DNA from: Treponema sp.
GTDB lineage: Bacteria; Spirochaetota; Spirochaetia; Treponematales; Breznakiellaceae
Length of the DNA: 44,330 bases
Assembly: GCA_031280155.1 (NCBI GenBank)
Contig: JAITHD010000027.1
Location: forward strand, 1 to 44,330
Reading direction: 5' to 3'
Under the pieces are notes generated by a model. That model saw only the letters and a program-made list of their open reading frames with translations. It was not told the DNA's origin and searched no databases. Positions within the stretch are counted from its first letter, which is position 1; each line of letters opens with the position of its first letter. Made by a program: the position numbers and the translations under genes. Of this stretch, positions 23,026 through 32,482 are shown one piece after another.

Positions 23026-24176
23026 AACTGGAGGTTCTACAGCGCGAGAAGTTGAAAGGTCCCTTGAATTGGCATATCGATCTTCAATGGTTTGCTGCTG
23101 AAGATGAAGGACGTACCGAAGAGCCTTCAGAACATAAAATCAGAAAAGCCCGGGAAGATGAGGGACGGGTCGCTAAAAGTCAGGAACTCATCGGCGCTTT
23201 GGGATTGCTTCTTCCTGCGCTGGTCATTCTTTTTCTTGCGCCTTCAATGCTCAGGACTTGCGTGGAAATGGTGCGTTTTTTTCTGCTTCGAGCCTTTGAA
23301 TTAGACCCTACCAGAGACGGAATCATTTCAGCGGCGGCATTATGGTACTATGTACGGCTTACGCTGCCCATCATTATTGTAGCTGTGATAGCCGCGCTTT
23401 TCTCAAACTTGATTCAAGTAGGGGTTCTCTTTACCACTAAACCTCTGGTTCCGAATTTTTCCAAGATCGTTCCCCGATTTGGACGATATTTCCAACGAAC
23501 TCTTTTTTCTGTAGAAGGGCTATTTAATTTTTTCAAATCTATTGTTAAAATGGTAATTATAGGAGCTGTTGCTTTCTTTCTTATCCGTTCTAAGATTGAA
23601 GTATTGGCGAATCTTCAAACCGCGAGTTTGTGGGTAGGGATAACTACGGTGGCTAATGTTGCGATTAGAATGATCATTATCTCGGCGCTCCTATTGCTTT
23701 TCTTGTCAATTCCTGATTATATGTTTCAGCGGTGGCAGTATCGGGAATCTTTAAAAATGTCGGTAGAAGAAGTGAAACGAGAACGGAAGGAACTCGAAGG
23801 AGACCCTTTGATTAAGTCAAGACTTCGCCGGCGGATGCAGGAGATTATGACCAGAAATGTGGCGCGGATTGTACCTAACGCTGATGTGGTTATCACTAAC
23901 CCAACGCATCTGGCGATTGCCTTGGAGTATCATCGGGAAAACATGGCGGCTCCCCAGGTTACTGCCAAAGGAGAAGATCAGACCGCTTTTATGATCCGCC
24001 GGATTGCGGAACAGAACGGTGTACCGATCATAGAGAATAAACCCCTTGCCCGGGCTTTGTACAAGGAGACCCAAGTGGGGGATATGGTGCCGGAAGCTTA
24101 TTGGCAAATTGTAGCCCTGATATTGGGCAAGGTGATGCATATTAATGAAGAGCGCCGGAAAAGGAGTAATAACTAA
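23022..24176 (+). CDS. flhB: Flagellar export specificity-switch protein FlhB
   Basis: FlhB controls which substrates are exported and is switched by FliK. The 384 residues begin with a short extension, then DLQWFAAEDEGRTEEPSE and the usual KARE and VAKSQEL region. Four membrane helices lie between about residues 55 and 230. The cytoplasmic domain holds the autocleavage motif NPTH (293-296), cut between Asn and Pro, followed by LAIALEYHRENMAAP. All key residues are intact. A cytoplasmic tail of about 25 residues follows the core. Confidence 0.97.
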   Translation: MKLEVLQREKLKGPLNWHIDLQWFAAEDEGRTEEPSEHKIRKAREDEGRVAKSQELIGALGLLLPALVILFLAPSMLRTCVEMVRFFLLRAFELDPTRDGIISAAALWYYVRLTLPIIIVAVIAALFSNLIQVGVLFTTKPLVPNFSKIVPRFGRYFQRTLFSVEGLFNFFKSIVKMVIIGAVAFFLIRSKIEVLANLQTASLWVGITTVANVAIRMIIISALLLLFLSIPDYMFQRWQYRESLKMSVEEVKRERKELEGDPLIKSRLRRRMQEIMTRNVARIVPNADVVITNPTHLAIALEYHRENMAAPQVTAKGEDQTAFMIRRIAEQNGVPIIENKPLARALYKETQVGDMVPEAYWQIVALILGKVMHINEERRKRSNN

Positions 24177-24179
24177 GGT

Positions 24180-26297
24180 ATGGCTGACGCGGCAAGAGCG
24201 AATAATACAAACAATACAGGAAATCTCCTGGGGGATCCGCGAGATATTTTTATTGCCCTTGGGGTGGTGATGGTGGTGATTATGATCGTCATACCCCTTC
24301 CCACAGTACTGCTCGACGCTTTTATGGCGCTGAATCTAGTGTTATCTCTGCTTATTCTCTTGACAGTGCTCTATACCCAAAAAGCGACGGATTTCAGTCT
24401 TCTTCCTACGGTACTGTTAGTGGTTACGGTGTTTGGTTTGGCTCTGAATATCTGTTCTACTCGGCTTATTCTAGGTCAGGGAGCGGCTTTTGACGGACGT
24501 ATGATTAAAGCCTTCTCAAGTTTTGTAGTCGGTTCAGGCGGAACCGAAGGGCTTGTAGTGGGATTCATCATCTTTATCGTGATCATCGCGGTTCAAGTGG
24601 TGGTCATTACCAAGGGAGCCACTCGGGTTTCTGAAGTGGCCGCCCGGTTTACCTTAGACGCTTTGCCCGGCAAACAAATGGCGATTGAAGCAGAACTTAA
24701 TTCCCAAGCCATCACCGAAGAGGAAGCGCGTCTTAGAAAGCAGGAGCTTCAGCAGGAAGTTGATTTTTACGGAGCGATGGACGGGGCTAGTAAATTTATT
24801 TCCGGCAATGTGAAAATAGGCATTTTCATTACAGTTCTCAATGCCTTGGGGGGCATCATTATTGGGGCGATCTTTCATGGAGAATCCCTTTCTCAGGCAG
24901 TAGGAACCTATGTGGGTTTTACCATTGGGGACGGACTGCTTTCCCAGTTTCCCGCGTTGCTGGTATCTACGGCTATGGGTATTGTGGTTACTCGTTCCGC
25001 CACCCCGGGTTCTATTGGAGAAGCGGTCTCAATTCAATTCACCAGAGACGCCCGGGTATACTGGATCTGCGCGGTTGTGTTGTTCGGTTTTGCTCTGCTT
25101 CCGGGGTTTCCTTGGTATGTACTTATACCGATGGGAATTCTTATTGGTTTTTACGCCTTTCACATTGGGCAAAAGCAGCGGAAAAAAGCCTATTTTGACG
25201 CAATGATGGCTAAGACCGCAGACGCCAAAAAGCCTAAAGACGAGAATGCTGAGATGTCGCCGGTAGTGCCTTTGGATACCCTGTCTCTGGAATTGGGGTA
25301 TGGGCTTATTCCGCTGGTTGATAAGGATAAAGGAGCGGAACTGCTGGAACGGGTTCAAGGGCTTCGACGGCAGTCAGCGTTGGACTTGGGACTGGTAATA
25401 CCTAAAATCAGAATTATCGACAATATGGGTTTAGAGCCTTCAGAGTATTGTTTCAAAATCCGGGGCGTTGAGGCGGGGCGGGGCATGATTCGGATGGGAT
25501 ATTACCTCTGTATGAATCCGGGTACAGTACGGGAAGAATTGCCCGGGGAAAAGACCCGAGACCCGGCGTTTGGACTGCCCGCAATCTGGATCAGCGAGGA
25601 CAAACGGGACGAAGCTGAACGGGCGGGATACACAGTGGTGGATCCTCCTTCGATTATCACTACTCATTTGACGGAAATCATTAAAACCCATGCGTCTGAA
25701 ATATTGGGACGTCAGGAAACCCAAGCTATTCTTGACACCTTGCGTAAAGAATATCCCGCCTTGGTGGAAGAAGCCCAAAGTCAAAAAGCTCTGAGTCTTG
25801 GGGATATACAGAAGGTTTTACAGGGATTGCTTAAAGAACAGGTTTCTATTCGTAATATGGTGACCATTCTGGAGGCTCTGGCGGATTTTGCGCCCCTTAC
25901 CCGTGATATTCGATTTCTCACTGAAAAAGCCCGGCAAGCCTTGGGACGCCAGATATGTTATCGGTATGCTGATGAGAATCATGTACTCCATGTATTAACC
26001 ATAGAACCTGCGCTGGAACAGAAGATTATTGAAAGCCGCGTAGAAACCAGTTCAGGCGGAGTTATAGCCGCGCTGGATCCGGCGATTCAAAACGCTTGGA
26101 TAAAAAGTCTTGCCCGTTCGGTAACGGTGATTCAGGAACACGGGTGGTTTCCCATTATTGTTTGTTCTGAATCAGCCCGATATCTTGTGAAGGTTTCGGC
26201 GGATCGGGAACTGCCGGAATTAGTGGTTCTTTCGGTGCCGGAAATTGTGTCTGATATTACCCTTGAGGCGGTTGGGGTTATACGGCTGGAGCATTAG
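24180..26297 (+). CDS. flhA: Flagellar export gate protein FlhA
   Basis: FlhA forms the nonameric export channel. The 705 residues have eight membrane helices in the first 340, interrupted by the FHIPEP-family loop (SEVAARFTLDALPGKQMAIE, near residue 150). A large cytoplasmic domain (about 365-705) docks chaperone-substrate complexes. The N-terminal Asn-rich stretch (ANNTNNTGN) is not conserved in the family. AAGGAG occurs in the end of flhB. flhF follows after 16 nt. Confidence 0.97.
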   Translation: MADAARANNTNNTGNLLGDPRDIFIALGVVMVVIMIVIPLPTVLLDAFMALNLVLSLLILLTVLYTQKATDFSLLPTVLLVVTVFGLALNICSTRLILGQGAAFDGRMIKAFSSFVVGSGGTEGLVVGFIIFIVIIAVQVVVITKGATRVSEVAARFTLDALPGKQMAIEAELNSQAITEEEARLRKQELQQEVDFYGAMDGASKFISGNVKIGIFITVLNALGGIIIGAIFHGESLSQAVGTYVGFTIGDGLLSQFPALLVSTAMGIVVTRSATPGSIGEAVSIQFTRDARVYWICAVVLFGFALLPGFPWYVLIPMGILIGFYAFHIGQKQRKKAYFDAMMAKTADAKKPKDENAEMSPVVPLDTLSLELGYGLIPLVDKDKGAELLERVQGLRRQSALDLGLVIPKIRIIDNMGLEPSEYCFKIRGVEAGRGMIRMGYYLCMNPGTVREELPGEKTRDPAFGLPAIWISEDKRDEAERAGYTVVDPPSIITTHLTEIIKTHASEILGRQETQAILDTLRKEYPALVEEAQSQKALSLGDIQKVLQGLLKEQVSIRNMVTILEALADFAPLTRDIRFLTEKARQALGRQICYRYADENHVLHVLTIEPALEQKIIESRVETSSGGVIAALDPAIQNAWIKSLARSVTVIQEHGWFPIIVCSESARYLVKVSADRELPELVVLSVPEIVSDITLEAVGVIRLEH

Positions 26298-26313
26298 GAG
26301 GACTTGAGGAACT

Positions 26314-27594
26314 ATGGAATATTTTGAAGAACAAGCCTTAACGTACACCGAATGTCTCAATAAAATCCGTACCAAGTATGGAGATCGGTTTACGATACTG
26401 AGCCATAGAAATATTCGTATAGGAGGAATTTTTAATGGGCTTTTTTTCGCAAAAGATGGAGTAGAAATTAGAGGATACGCTTCAAACAATGTAATAAAAT
26501 CTGGAACGTTTCAGGGCGGTATTCCGTCAGCACCGATTCTGGGGGGACCAGAATCAGGGTCTCGAAAACAGTCCCAGCCTTTGGATTTTGAGGAAGAGAA
26601 AAAAAAATTTCTGCAAGAAGTTTCGCCTTCAGTTAAAGGGGAAAGCATCGCTTTACAGCAAGTATTGAAAGAAGTACAGGATTTAAAACGGGAAATTGCC
26701 GCTAATACTTCGTCTGTTCAAACTGAAAAACACGCTACTATTAGCCGTATTGAAGAAATTTTGGATCTTAATGATTTTTCACCTGCCTACAGTCAAAATA
26801 TTTTGGATCGTATCAAAAAAGAATTTTCCCTCGATAGTCTTGATGATTACAATACTGTACAAGATAAAGTGCTGGAATGGATCGGAGAAAGTATTATTTT
26901 ATATAAAGAAGAAAAATTTCAACGCCTCCCTCGAATTATGGTGCTGGTAGGACCTACAGGAGTTGGCAAGACCACAACGATTGCTAAATTAGCCGCTATT
27001 TATGGAATTGGGAATTCCGGGCGGCGTCCTATTTCAGTGCGGATGATTACTATCGACGCCTTCAGGATCGGCGCTAAAGAGCAGATAAACGCTTACGGCA
27101 GTATTATGGCGTTGCCGGTTTCTTATGTGGAAGATTATGACGATATGAAAAAAACTATAGCTCAGTATTCAGAAGGCACTGATTTGATGCTGATTGATAC
27201 TATTGGCAAAAGTCCGCGAGATTCGGTGAATCTAGGGCAGATGAAGCAGTTGCTGGATGCCTGCGGAACTCAGGCAGAGCTGTACCTCGCGGTAGCGGCG
27301 ACTACTAAATTAAGCGATCTTAAAGAAATAATACGGCAATTTGAGCCTTTTAATTATCGGTCTGTGATTATTACAAAGCTGGATGAGACGATACGGGTAG
27401 GGAATGTGATCAGTGCGCTTTCTGATTTGGGAAAATCCGTCTCGTATATCACCGATGGGCAGAAGGTTCCTGCTAATATACAAAAAGCTACAATAGTTCG
27501 GTTTCTTATCAATATTGAAGGGTTTCAGGTCAACAGGGCAAAAATTGAAGCCCGATTCCCCACAGATGAAGCCGAACAAATACAATGGAGATAG
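26314..27594 (+). CDS. flhF: SRP-type GTPase FlhF
   Basis: FlhF marks the pole where flagella are built. The 426 residues have an N-terminal basic B domain, a helical N domain (about 120-200) and a GTPase G domain with GPTGVGKT (213-220), TIDAFRIGAKEQI and DTIGKSPRD. The DxxG motif is present, but Ile replaces the common Ala (DTAG). The C-terminal TKLDET box binds guanine. It works with FlhG encoded 3 nt downstream. AGGAGG lies upstream of the ATG. Confidence 0.95.
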   Translation: MEYFEEQALTYTECLNKIRTKYGDRFTILSHRNIRIGGIFNGLFFAKDGVEIRGYASNNVIKSGTFQGGIPSAPILGGPESGSRKQSQPLDFEEEKKKFLQEVSPSVKGESIALQQVLKEVQDLKREIAANTSSVQTEKHATISRIEEILDLNDFSPAYSQNILDRIKKEFSLDSLDDYNTVQDKVLEWIGESIILYKEEKFQRLPRIMVLVGPTGVGKTTTIAKLAAIYGIGNSGRRPISVRMITIDAFRIGAKEQINAYGSIMALPVSYVEDYDDMKKTIAQYSEGTDLMLIDTIGKSPRDSVNLGQMKQLLDACGTQAELYLAVAATTKLSDLKEIIRQFEPFNYRSVIITKLDETIRVGNVISALSDLGKSVSYITDGQKVPANIQKATIVRFLINIEGFQVNRAKIEARFPTDEAEQIQWR

Positions 27595-27597
27595 ATT

Positions 27598-28500
27598 ATG
27601 GCAATAGAAGACCAGGCTGAAATATTACGGGAAATGATGCGTAAAAAGAATAGCGCCGAAAGACCGGTACTGGTTACTCCTAAGGAGACGAAAAAAGCCC
27701 GGATCATAACGGTTACCAGCGGTAAGGGCGGCGTTGGAAAGACTAATATCTCGGTAAATATGGCTTTAGCTTATGTCCGGCTTGGAAAAAAAGTAGTGGT
27801 TATGGATGCGGATTTGGGACTTGCCAATGTAAACGTTATACTCGGTATTATTCCTAAATTTACCTTGTATCATGTGATGCATAAAAATAAAACCATGAAA
27901 GAAATTCTCGTGGAAACTGAGTATGGTATTTCCATTGTGGCTGGCGCTTCAGGGCTTTCCAAAATCGCCAATCTGACTGAAGATGAACGGCAGAATTTAA
28001 TCAATGAACTGGATTCGCTTTCTGATGTGGATATTATTATTATTGATACCAGCGCGGGGGTTTCCAGTAATGTAATTGATTTTATCGTTGCCGCGGACGA
28101 TGCGGTGATCATCACTACTCCAGAACCTACGGCTATTACCGACGCTTACGGCATCATTAAGATAATCGCTACTGAATTCGGCAGTCTTAACTTGGGACTA
28201 AAACTGGTAGTGAATCGGGTAAAAAGCGTTACCGAGGCGAAAAGAGTAGCTGACCGAATGACTAATATCGCGGGGCAGTTTTTGAATCTCAAGGTAGATT
28301 ATTTGGGATTTATTTATGACGATACGGTGGTTGCCCAAGGCGTGTTGCGGCAGAGACCTTTTATGACCATAGACCCCAAGAGCAAGGCATCCCTGTGTGT
28401 CCAACACATTGCGGATCGTATGGAAAAAACTGAAGTCGTCCGAGACCGAGAAGGCGGCGGTTTTACCGCTATGATCCGGCGGCTTTTTGGTCGGGCTTAA
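27598..28500 (+). CDS. flhG: Flagellum number regulator FlhG (MinD/ParA-like ATPase)
   Basis: FlhG limits flagellar number and activates the FlhF GTPase. The 300 residues start with the DQAEILREMM activator helix (5-14) characteristic of FlhG. A deviant Walker A SGKGGVGKT follows (41-49), then MDADLGLANVNVILG, a Walker B in DIIIIDTSAGVS, and a C-terminal amphipathic membrane-targeting helix (MIRRLFGRA). The helix and the DQA motif separate it from true MinD. It lies directly after flhF. Confidence 0.95.
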   Translation: MAIEDQAEILREMMRKKNSAERPVLVTPKETKKARIITVTSGKGGVGKTNISVNMALAYVRLGKKVVVMDADLGLANVNVILGIIPKFTLYHVMHKNKTMKEILVETEYGISIVAGASGLSKIANLTEDERQNLINELDSLSDVDIIIIDTSAGVSSNVIDFIVAADDAVIITTPEPTAITDAYGIIKIIATEFGSLNLGLKLVVNRVKSVTEAKRVADRMTNIAGQFLNLKVDYLGFIYDDTVVAQGVLRQRPFMTIDPKSKASLCVQHIADRMEKTEVVRDREGGGFTAMIRRLFGRA

Positions 28501-28529
28501 GTTCGGCGGCTTGAGAGAGGATAACCGGA

Positions 28530-29312
28530 ATGTTCAGTATAAAAGCAAGCGGTATTTCCGCGGGAATTGCGTTCCTCTTATCTCTGCTGATAGGATTTAT
28601 CAGCGGAGGCAGTTTTTTTATCGTTTTCCTGCGAGCCGGCGCGTGCGGCGCAGTTTTTTTTCTCTTGATTGCGGGACTGTATATGATTGCCCATAAGTTT
28701 ATCCCTGAATTGTTTCAAGCAGTACAGGACGAGGAAACCAAAAATGAGAACGCCCCAGGATCGCATGTGGATATTTCAGTACAGGACGAGGAAACCCAAG
28801 GAGCCCCTGAGACCGCCGCCCCCCCGCCGGAACAGGAGCCGCCAAAGGAAAGCAAACCTCTGGTAAAAGATCCTGATACGGCTTTTAAGGAGGCTGTAGC
28901 GGCGGCATTGAATCCTCAAGAACTTCCCTCAGAAGCCGGTGCGGGTCTAGATCAGAACCATGAAAAAGAGTATACTCAAGAAGAAAAGGCAACGGAAGCG
29001 CCTGTTGAGGCTGGAGTTGAGGCGGTGCCGCCGGAATCCCAGCCTCAGCCCCAACAGGAATCGGCTGCGCCTACAGTCCCAGAGATTACGGTGGCGCCGG
29101 CGGCGTCCCAATCGCAGGAACCAGAGTTAGACCCTTGGGAGGAGATTTCCCCTCCTCCGGCGGAGGGTGAGCATAAGCCTAAATTGTCTATACCGGCAAA
29201 GGCGCAGAGTAGTAATAGCGGGGCGCAAGAGAATAAATCTCAAATGGATCCTAAAAAATTGGACCCAAAACAGATGGCGTCTACGATACAAAACATGTTA
29301 AGACAAGAATAA
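28530..29312 (+). CDS. Membrane-anchored Pro/Glu-rich protein between flhG and fliA
   Basis: This 260-residue protein is of unknown function. The first 60 residues hold two membrane helices (about 6-28 and 31-53, GISAGIAFLLSLLIGFISGG and AGACGAVFFLLIAGLYMI). The rest is a disordered cytoplasmic or periplasmic tail rich in Glu, Pro and Ala. A 20-bp direct repeat (28720-28739 and 28777-28796) encodes VQDEET twice, 57 bp apart, evidence of a small in-frame duplication. The last 25 residues (KLDPKQMASTIQNMLRQE) look like a conserved amphipathic helix. Position inside the FlhF-FlhG-sigma-28 block suggests a flagellar role. Confidence 0.8.
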   Translation: MFSIKASGISAGIAFLLSLLIGFISGGSFFIVFLRAGACGAVFFLLIAGLYMIAHKFIPELFQAVQDEETKNENAPGSHVDISVQDEETQGAPETAAPPPEQEPPKESKPLVKDPDTAFKEAVAAALNPQELPSEAGAGLDQNHEKEYTQEEKATEAPVEAGVEAVPPESQPQPQQESAAPTVPEITVAPAASQSQEPELDPWEEISPPPAEGEHKPKLSIPAKAQSSNSGAQENKSQMDPKKLDPKQMASTIQNMLRQE

Positions 29313-29323
29313 GAGGATGAGAT

Positions 29324-30112
29324 ATGGGGAATGTCCCCCTGGAGCAAAGAACAGAAGAAGAGCTTTGGCTGGCATACCGCCAAAACAGAGATTCAAAAAT
29401 CCGGGAAACTTTTATAAAGCAATATGCCCCTTTAGTCAAGTATGTGGCTGGTAAAGTCGCAATCGGTATGCCTCATAACGTAGAATTTGACGATCTGGTA
29501 GGGTATGGCGTTTTTGGTCTCTTAGACGCTATTGATAAATTTGATCCTGACAAAGGGGTTAAGTTCAAAACCTATGCGGTTACCCGAATTCGAGGCGCTA
29601 TCTTTGATGAGCTTCGTTCTATAGATTGGGTGCCTCGGTCAGTACGGCAGAAAACCAGAGAGGTTGAGGAAGCTATCGGCTCTCTTGAAGCCCAGCTTGG
29701 GCGAACCGCCAGCGAGCAGGAAATCGCTGAACATCTGCGTATGGACGGCGACGAGTACCAGAAAACCATGATGAAAATATCCGGTACTGCTATACTTTCT
29801 CTCAACGATGTATGGTTTTCCGGCGATGAAAATGATAAAGTTTCTATAGGGGACAGTATTGAATCCCCGGTAAGTTTGAATCCTGATGTTATTGTAGAGA
29901 AAGATGAAATCCGTCGAGTCATTGTGGAACATATCAATGAACTGCCGGATAAAGAAAAAAAGATTTTGGTACTGTATTACTATGAGGATCTGACCTTAAA
30001 AGAGATAGGTCAAGTATTAGAAGTAACCGAGTCGCGAGTGTCCCAGTTGCATACCAAGGCAATAAGCAGGCTCCGGTCGAAATTGACGAATATTCGTAAG
30101 GGAATCGTATAG
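29324..30112 (+). CDS. fliA: Flagellar sigma factor sigma-28 (FliA/WhiG)
   Basis: The sigma factor directs late flagellar and chemotaxis genes. The 262 residues have sigma region 2 (about 25-95, [20 protein letters not shown], the -10 reading element with [18 protein letters not shown]), region 3 (about 105-165) and region 4 (about 205-255, [20 protein letters not shown], then [18 protein letters not shown]). The protein matches the FliA/WhiG group. GAGG lies 8 nt upstream. No anti-sigma FlgM gene is seen in the window, and no convincing sigma-28 promoter (TAAA-N15-GCCGATAA) was found in the intergenic regions. Confidence 0.96.
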   Translation: MGNVPLEQRTEEELWLAYRQNRDSKIRETFIKQYAPLVKYVAGKVAIGMPHNVEFDDLVGYGVFGLLDAIDKFDPDKGVKFKTYAVTRIRGAIFDELRSIDWVPRSVRQKTREVEEAIGSLEAQLGRTASEQEIAEHLRMDGDEYQKTMMKISGTAILSLNDVWFSGDENDKVSIGDSIESPVSLNPDVIVEKDEIRRVIVEHINELPDKEKKILVLYYYEDLTLKEIGQVLEVTESRVSQLHTKAISRLRSKLTNIRKGIV

Positions 30113-30120
30113 GTGTTTAT

Positions 30121-32082
30121 ATGGTTGATTTTGTCCAGCTTCAGAATTTAATGAAGGAGCAGCTAGACGCGGATAGGGCTATACGCACGGTAGATGTGGA
30201 AGGTTCTAGTCTGGACGACGCGGTTGCTGAAGCGGCGGTAATGCTCAATCTGCCTTTAGGCCGGATAGAATATGAAATTGTGGAACGAGGATTCCCCGGT
30301 TTTTTAGGAACCGGTAAAAAAGTCTGGAAAATCAAAGCCTATGGACGGCTTGTTACTAAAAAGTTAGCCGATATTCTGGTTGCCGCAAAAGCCGAAGCTG
30401 AAGCGGAAGTCGAAGTTATTAAAGATAAAGACGGCGATGTTTTTGTTCTGTTGAACGACGACGGCGCTAATCTCAAAGTCATAGCCCCGAAAGGCGCAGG
30501 GAAAAAGATTACCGAAGCTGACGCTATGAAAGCCTTGCAAGCCAGAGACGCTATGGATATCGACGTAAATCTGGTGCGTATGGTAGTCAAAGAGGCGAAA
30601 GGCATCTATATCCGAGTCGCTGACTTTAACCGTAAATACTCTAATGACAGTATAGCGTCGGTAAATATTACCGATCAGGACATGAAGGCGTTTATTTCAG
30701 TGATGCCTCCGGGCATTGGGGGAGCGGATATGGGGGTTGAGACTATTATTCAGCTTTTGAAGGATAATAAGGTAGTTCACGGCATCAAACAAGATTTTTT
30801 GCAGGACTTTGTAGACCGTCCTGCCTACAAAATGCCGGTTTTAGTGGCTGAAGGAACCCCTCCGACTAACGGCAGAAACGCCTATATACACTATAATTTT
30901 AAAACCGATCCGGGCAGACCTCAGCTCAAAACCGGAAGCGATGGAAGAGTTGATTTCAAAGAGAGCAATACCATTCAGAACGTGGTTAAAGATCAGCCTT
31001 TGGGAAAGAAGGTGCCTGCTGAAGAGGGAGTTATGGGAAAAACCGTAAAAGGCGAGTTCCTTCCCGCTAAAAATGGTCAAGACTTGGATCTTACCCAGTT
31101 AATTGGCAATAACGTCCGGATCGGAGAAGATAAGGTTACGATTCTTGCGAGTTCCGCAGGGCAGGTGGTTCTTGCGGGGAACAAGATCAACGTAGAGCCA
31201 ATATACACGGTCCAGGGCAATGTGAATCTTAAAACCGGCAACATAACCTTTTTGGGATCCGTTATTGTTACCGGCAATGTGGAAGACGGGTTTTCCGTTA
31301 AAGCCACCGGAAACATTGAGATTAAAGGGACCGTTGAAAAGGCGGAGATCGAAGCCGAAGGAAATATTGTCATCCTGAAAGGGGTCAGCGGTAAAAACAT
31401 GGGTACCATAAAGTCTGGAAAATCCGTATACGCTCGGTTTATTGAAAACGCCAAAATCGAAGCCGGAAACATGGTGATCGTTACCGAAGGCATCATCAAT
31501 TCTCAGGTAGACGCATACAAGCGCATAGTTTGTCAGGGCAAGCGGGCCCGGATCGTCGGCGGCCGCTACCGGGCTTCTGAAGAGATTAACGCTAAAACCA
31601 TCGGCAGCGCCGCAAGCAATACCGAAACCCTTTGTGAAGTCGGTATAGACCCAGCCAGCAAGAAACAGCTTGACGAGCTTTTTGAAAGAAAAACGGTTGT
31701 TGAAAAAAACCTTGAAGAAGCTAAACTGAACTTCCAAACCCTCAACAACATCCTCCAGCAGCGCAAATCCCTGCCTGAAGACAAGGAAGTGCAGATGCAG
31801 CAGGTAATGGAGCAGCATAAAGCATTGACCCTTGATTTGAAACAGGTCCGGGAAGAGATAGACCGAATACAGGAAACGTTGAGCGCTATCAAAACTCGCG
31901 GACGGGTTTCGGTATCAGATAAAATCTATCCGGGAGTTAAAGTGATCATTCGGGATCAGATGGAAGATGTAAAAGTTGAGTATAAAGCCACAACCTTTAT
32001 ACTGGAAAATGATCTCATCAAGGGGGTTAAATACGAAGAGCCTGACGAAGAGGCGAAACGTCCGCCCCCGGAAATCGGTTAA
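30121..32082 (+). CDS. fapA: FapA (DUF342) polymer-type protein with N-terminal Jag_N domain
   Basis: The 653 residues begin with a Jag_N-like domain (about 18-75, IRTVDVEGSSLDDAVAEAA and a GFLGTGKKVWKIKA strand), known from the RNA-binding protein KhpB/Jag, but no KH or R3H domain follows. After this come a FapA N-terminal domain (about 150-340) and a right-handed beta-solenoid (about 360-510, repeats of the type NITFLGSVIVTGNV). A coiled coil (about 535-600) and a beta-rich C-terminus complete it. FapA is named as a flagellar assembly protein in Vibrio. The gene is 8 nt after fliA, with a weak ribosome site. Confidence 0.85.
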   Translation: MVDFVQLQNLMKEQLDADRAIRTVDVEGSSLDDAVAEAAVMLNLPLGRIEYEIVERGFPGFLGTGKKVWKIKAYGRLVTKKLADILVAAKAEAEAEVEVIKDKDGDVFVLLNDDGANLKVIAPKGAGKKITEADAMKALQARDAMDIDVNLVRMVVKEAKGIYIRVADFNRKYSNDSIASVNITDQDMKAFISVMPPGIGGADMGVETIIQLLKDNKVVHGIKQDFLQDFVDRPAYKMPVLVAEGTPPTNGRNAYIHYNFKTDPGRPQLKTGSDGRVDFKESNTIQNVVKDQPLGKKVPAEEGVMGKTVKGEFLPAKNGQDLDLTQLIGNNVRIGEDKVTILASSAGQVVLAGNKINVEPIYTVQGNVNLKTGNITFLGSVIVTGNVEDGFSVKATGNIEIKGTVEKAEIEAEGNIVILKGVSGKNMGTIKSGKSVYARFIENAKIEAGNMVIVTEGIINSQVDAYKRIVCQGKRARIVGGRYRASEEINAKTIGSAASNTETLCEVGIDPASKKQLDELFERKTVVEKNLEEAKLNFQTLNNILQQRKSLPEDKEVQMQQVMEQHKALTLDLKQVREEIDRIQETLSAIKTRGRVSVSDKIYPGVKVIIRDQMEDVKVEYKATTFILENDLIKGVKYEEPDEEAKRPPPEIG

Positions 32083-32110
32083 ATCCGAAAAAAAATAAAA
32101 GGAGGCGTTT

Positions 32111-32452
32111 ATGGCTATACAACCGCTTGATCTGCAGACCTTATTCACCCAGCTTGATAAGGTGGGGAAGCTGCAGGCTGCTCAAAAAGATGGGCTGGCT
32201 ATTCAGCAGTCTCTGCAAAATGTGCAGATTCAGAAAAAAACAGAAGAGCAGGTACATTCTGTTGAAGAACCTAAACAGACTGGAGATGGAGCGGAAGCCG
32301 TCAATGACCGAAACGCCCGCAAAAAATCTGGAGGCCAATCCCAGAATAAGGGAGAAACCGGAAAAAAAGAAGCGCCGGCTCAGGAGCAGTCCAAGAGCGC
32401 CGGCATTTTCCGAGACCCCAGTTTAGGAAAAAATATTGATATAAGCGGTTAA
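32111..32452 (+). CDS. Small charged protein of unknown function after fapA
   Basis: The 113 residues are unrecognised. They consist of an amphipathic N-terminal helix (LDLQTLFTQLDKVGKLQAAQ), a Gln-rich helix, a Lys/Glu/Gln-rich disordered middle and a conserved-looking end GIFRDPSLGKNIDISG. There is no signal peptide or membrane helix. A perfect AAGGAGG with 7 nt spacing shows that it is translated. It shares the operon with fapA and two membrane genes, so a scaffold or partner role is possible. Confidence 0.78.
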   Translation: MAIQPLDLQTLFTQLDKVGKLQAAQKDGLAIQQSLQNVQIQKKTEEQVHSVEEPKQTGDGAEAVNDRNARKKSGGQSQNKGETGKKEAPAQEQSKSAGIFRDPSLGKNIDISG

Positions 32453-32482
32453 TAGTTCTATAGTAAAAACTAAGGGGTTTAT

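Noticed and set aside
31099-31818. Minus-strand frame of 239 codons over fapA
   Set aside because: The plus-strand beta-solenoid repeats explain it. There is no promoter or ribosome site.
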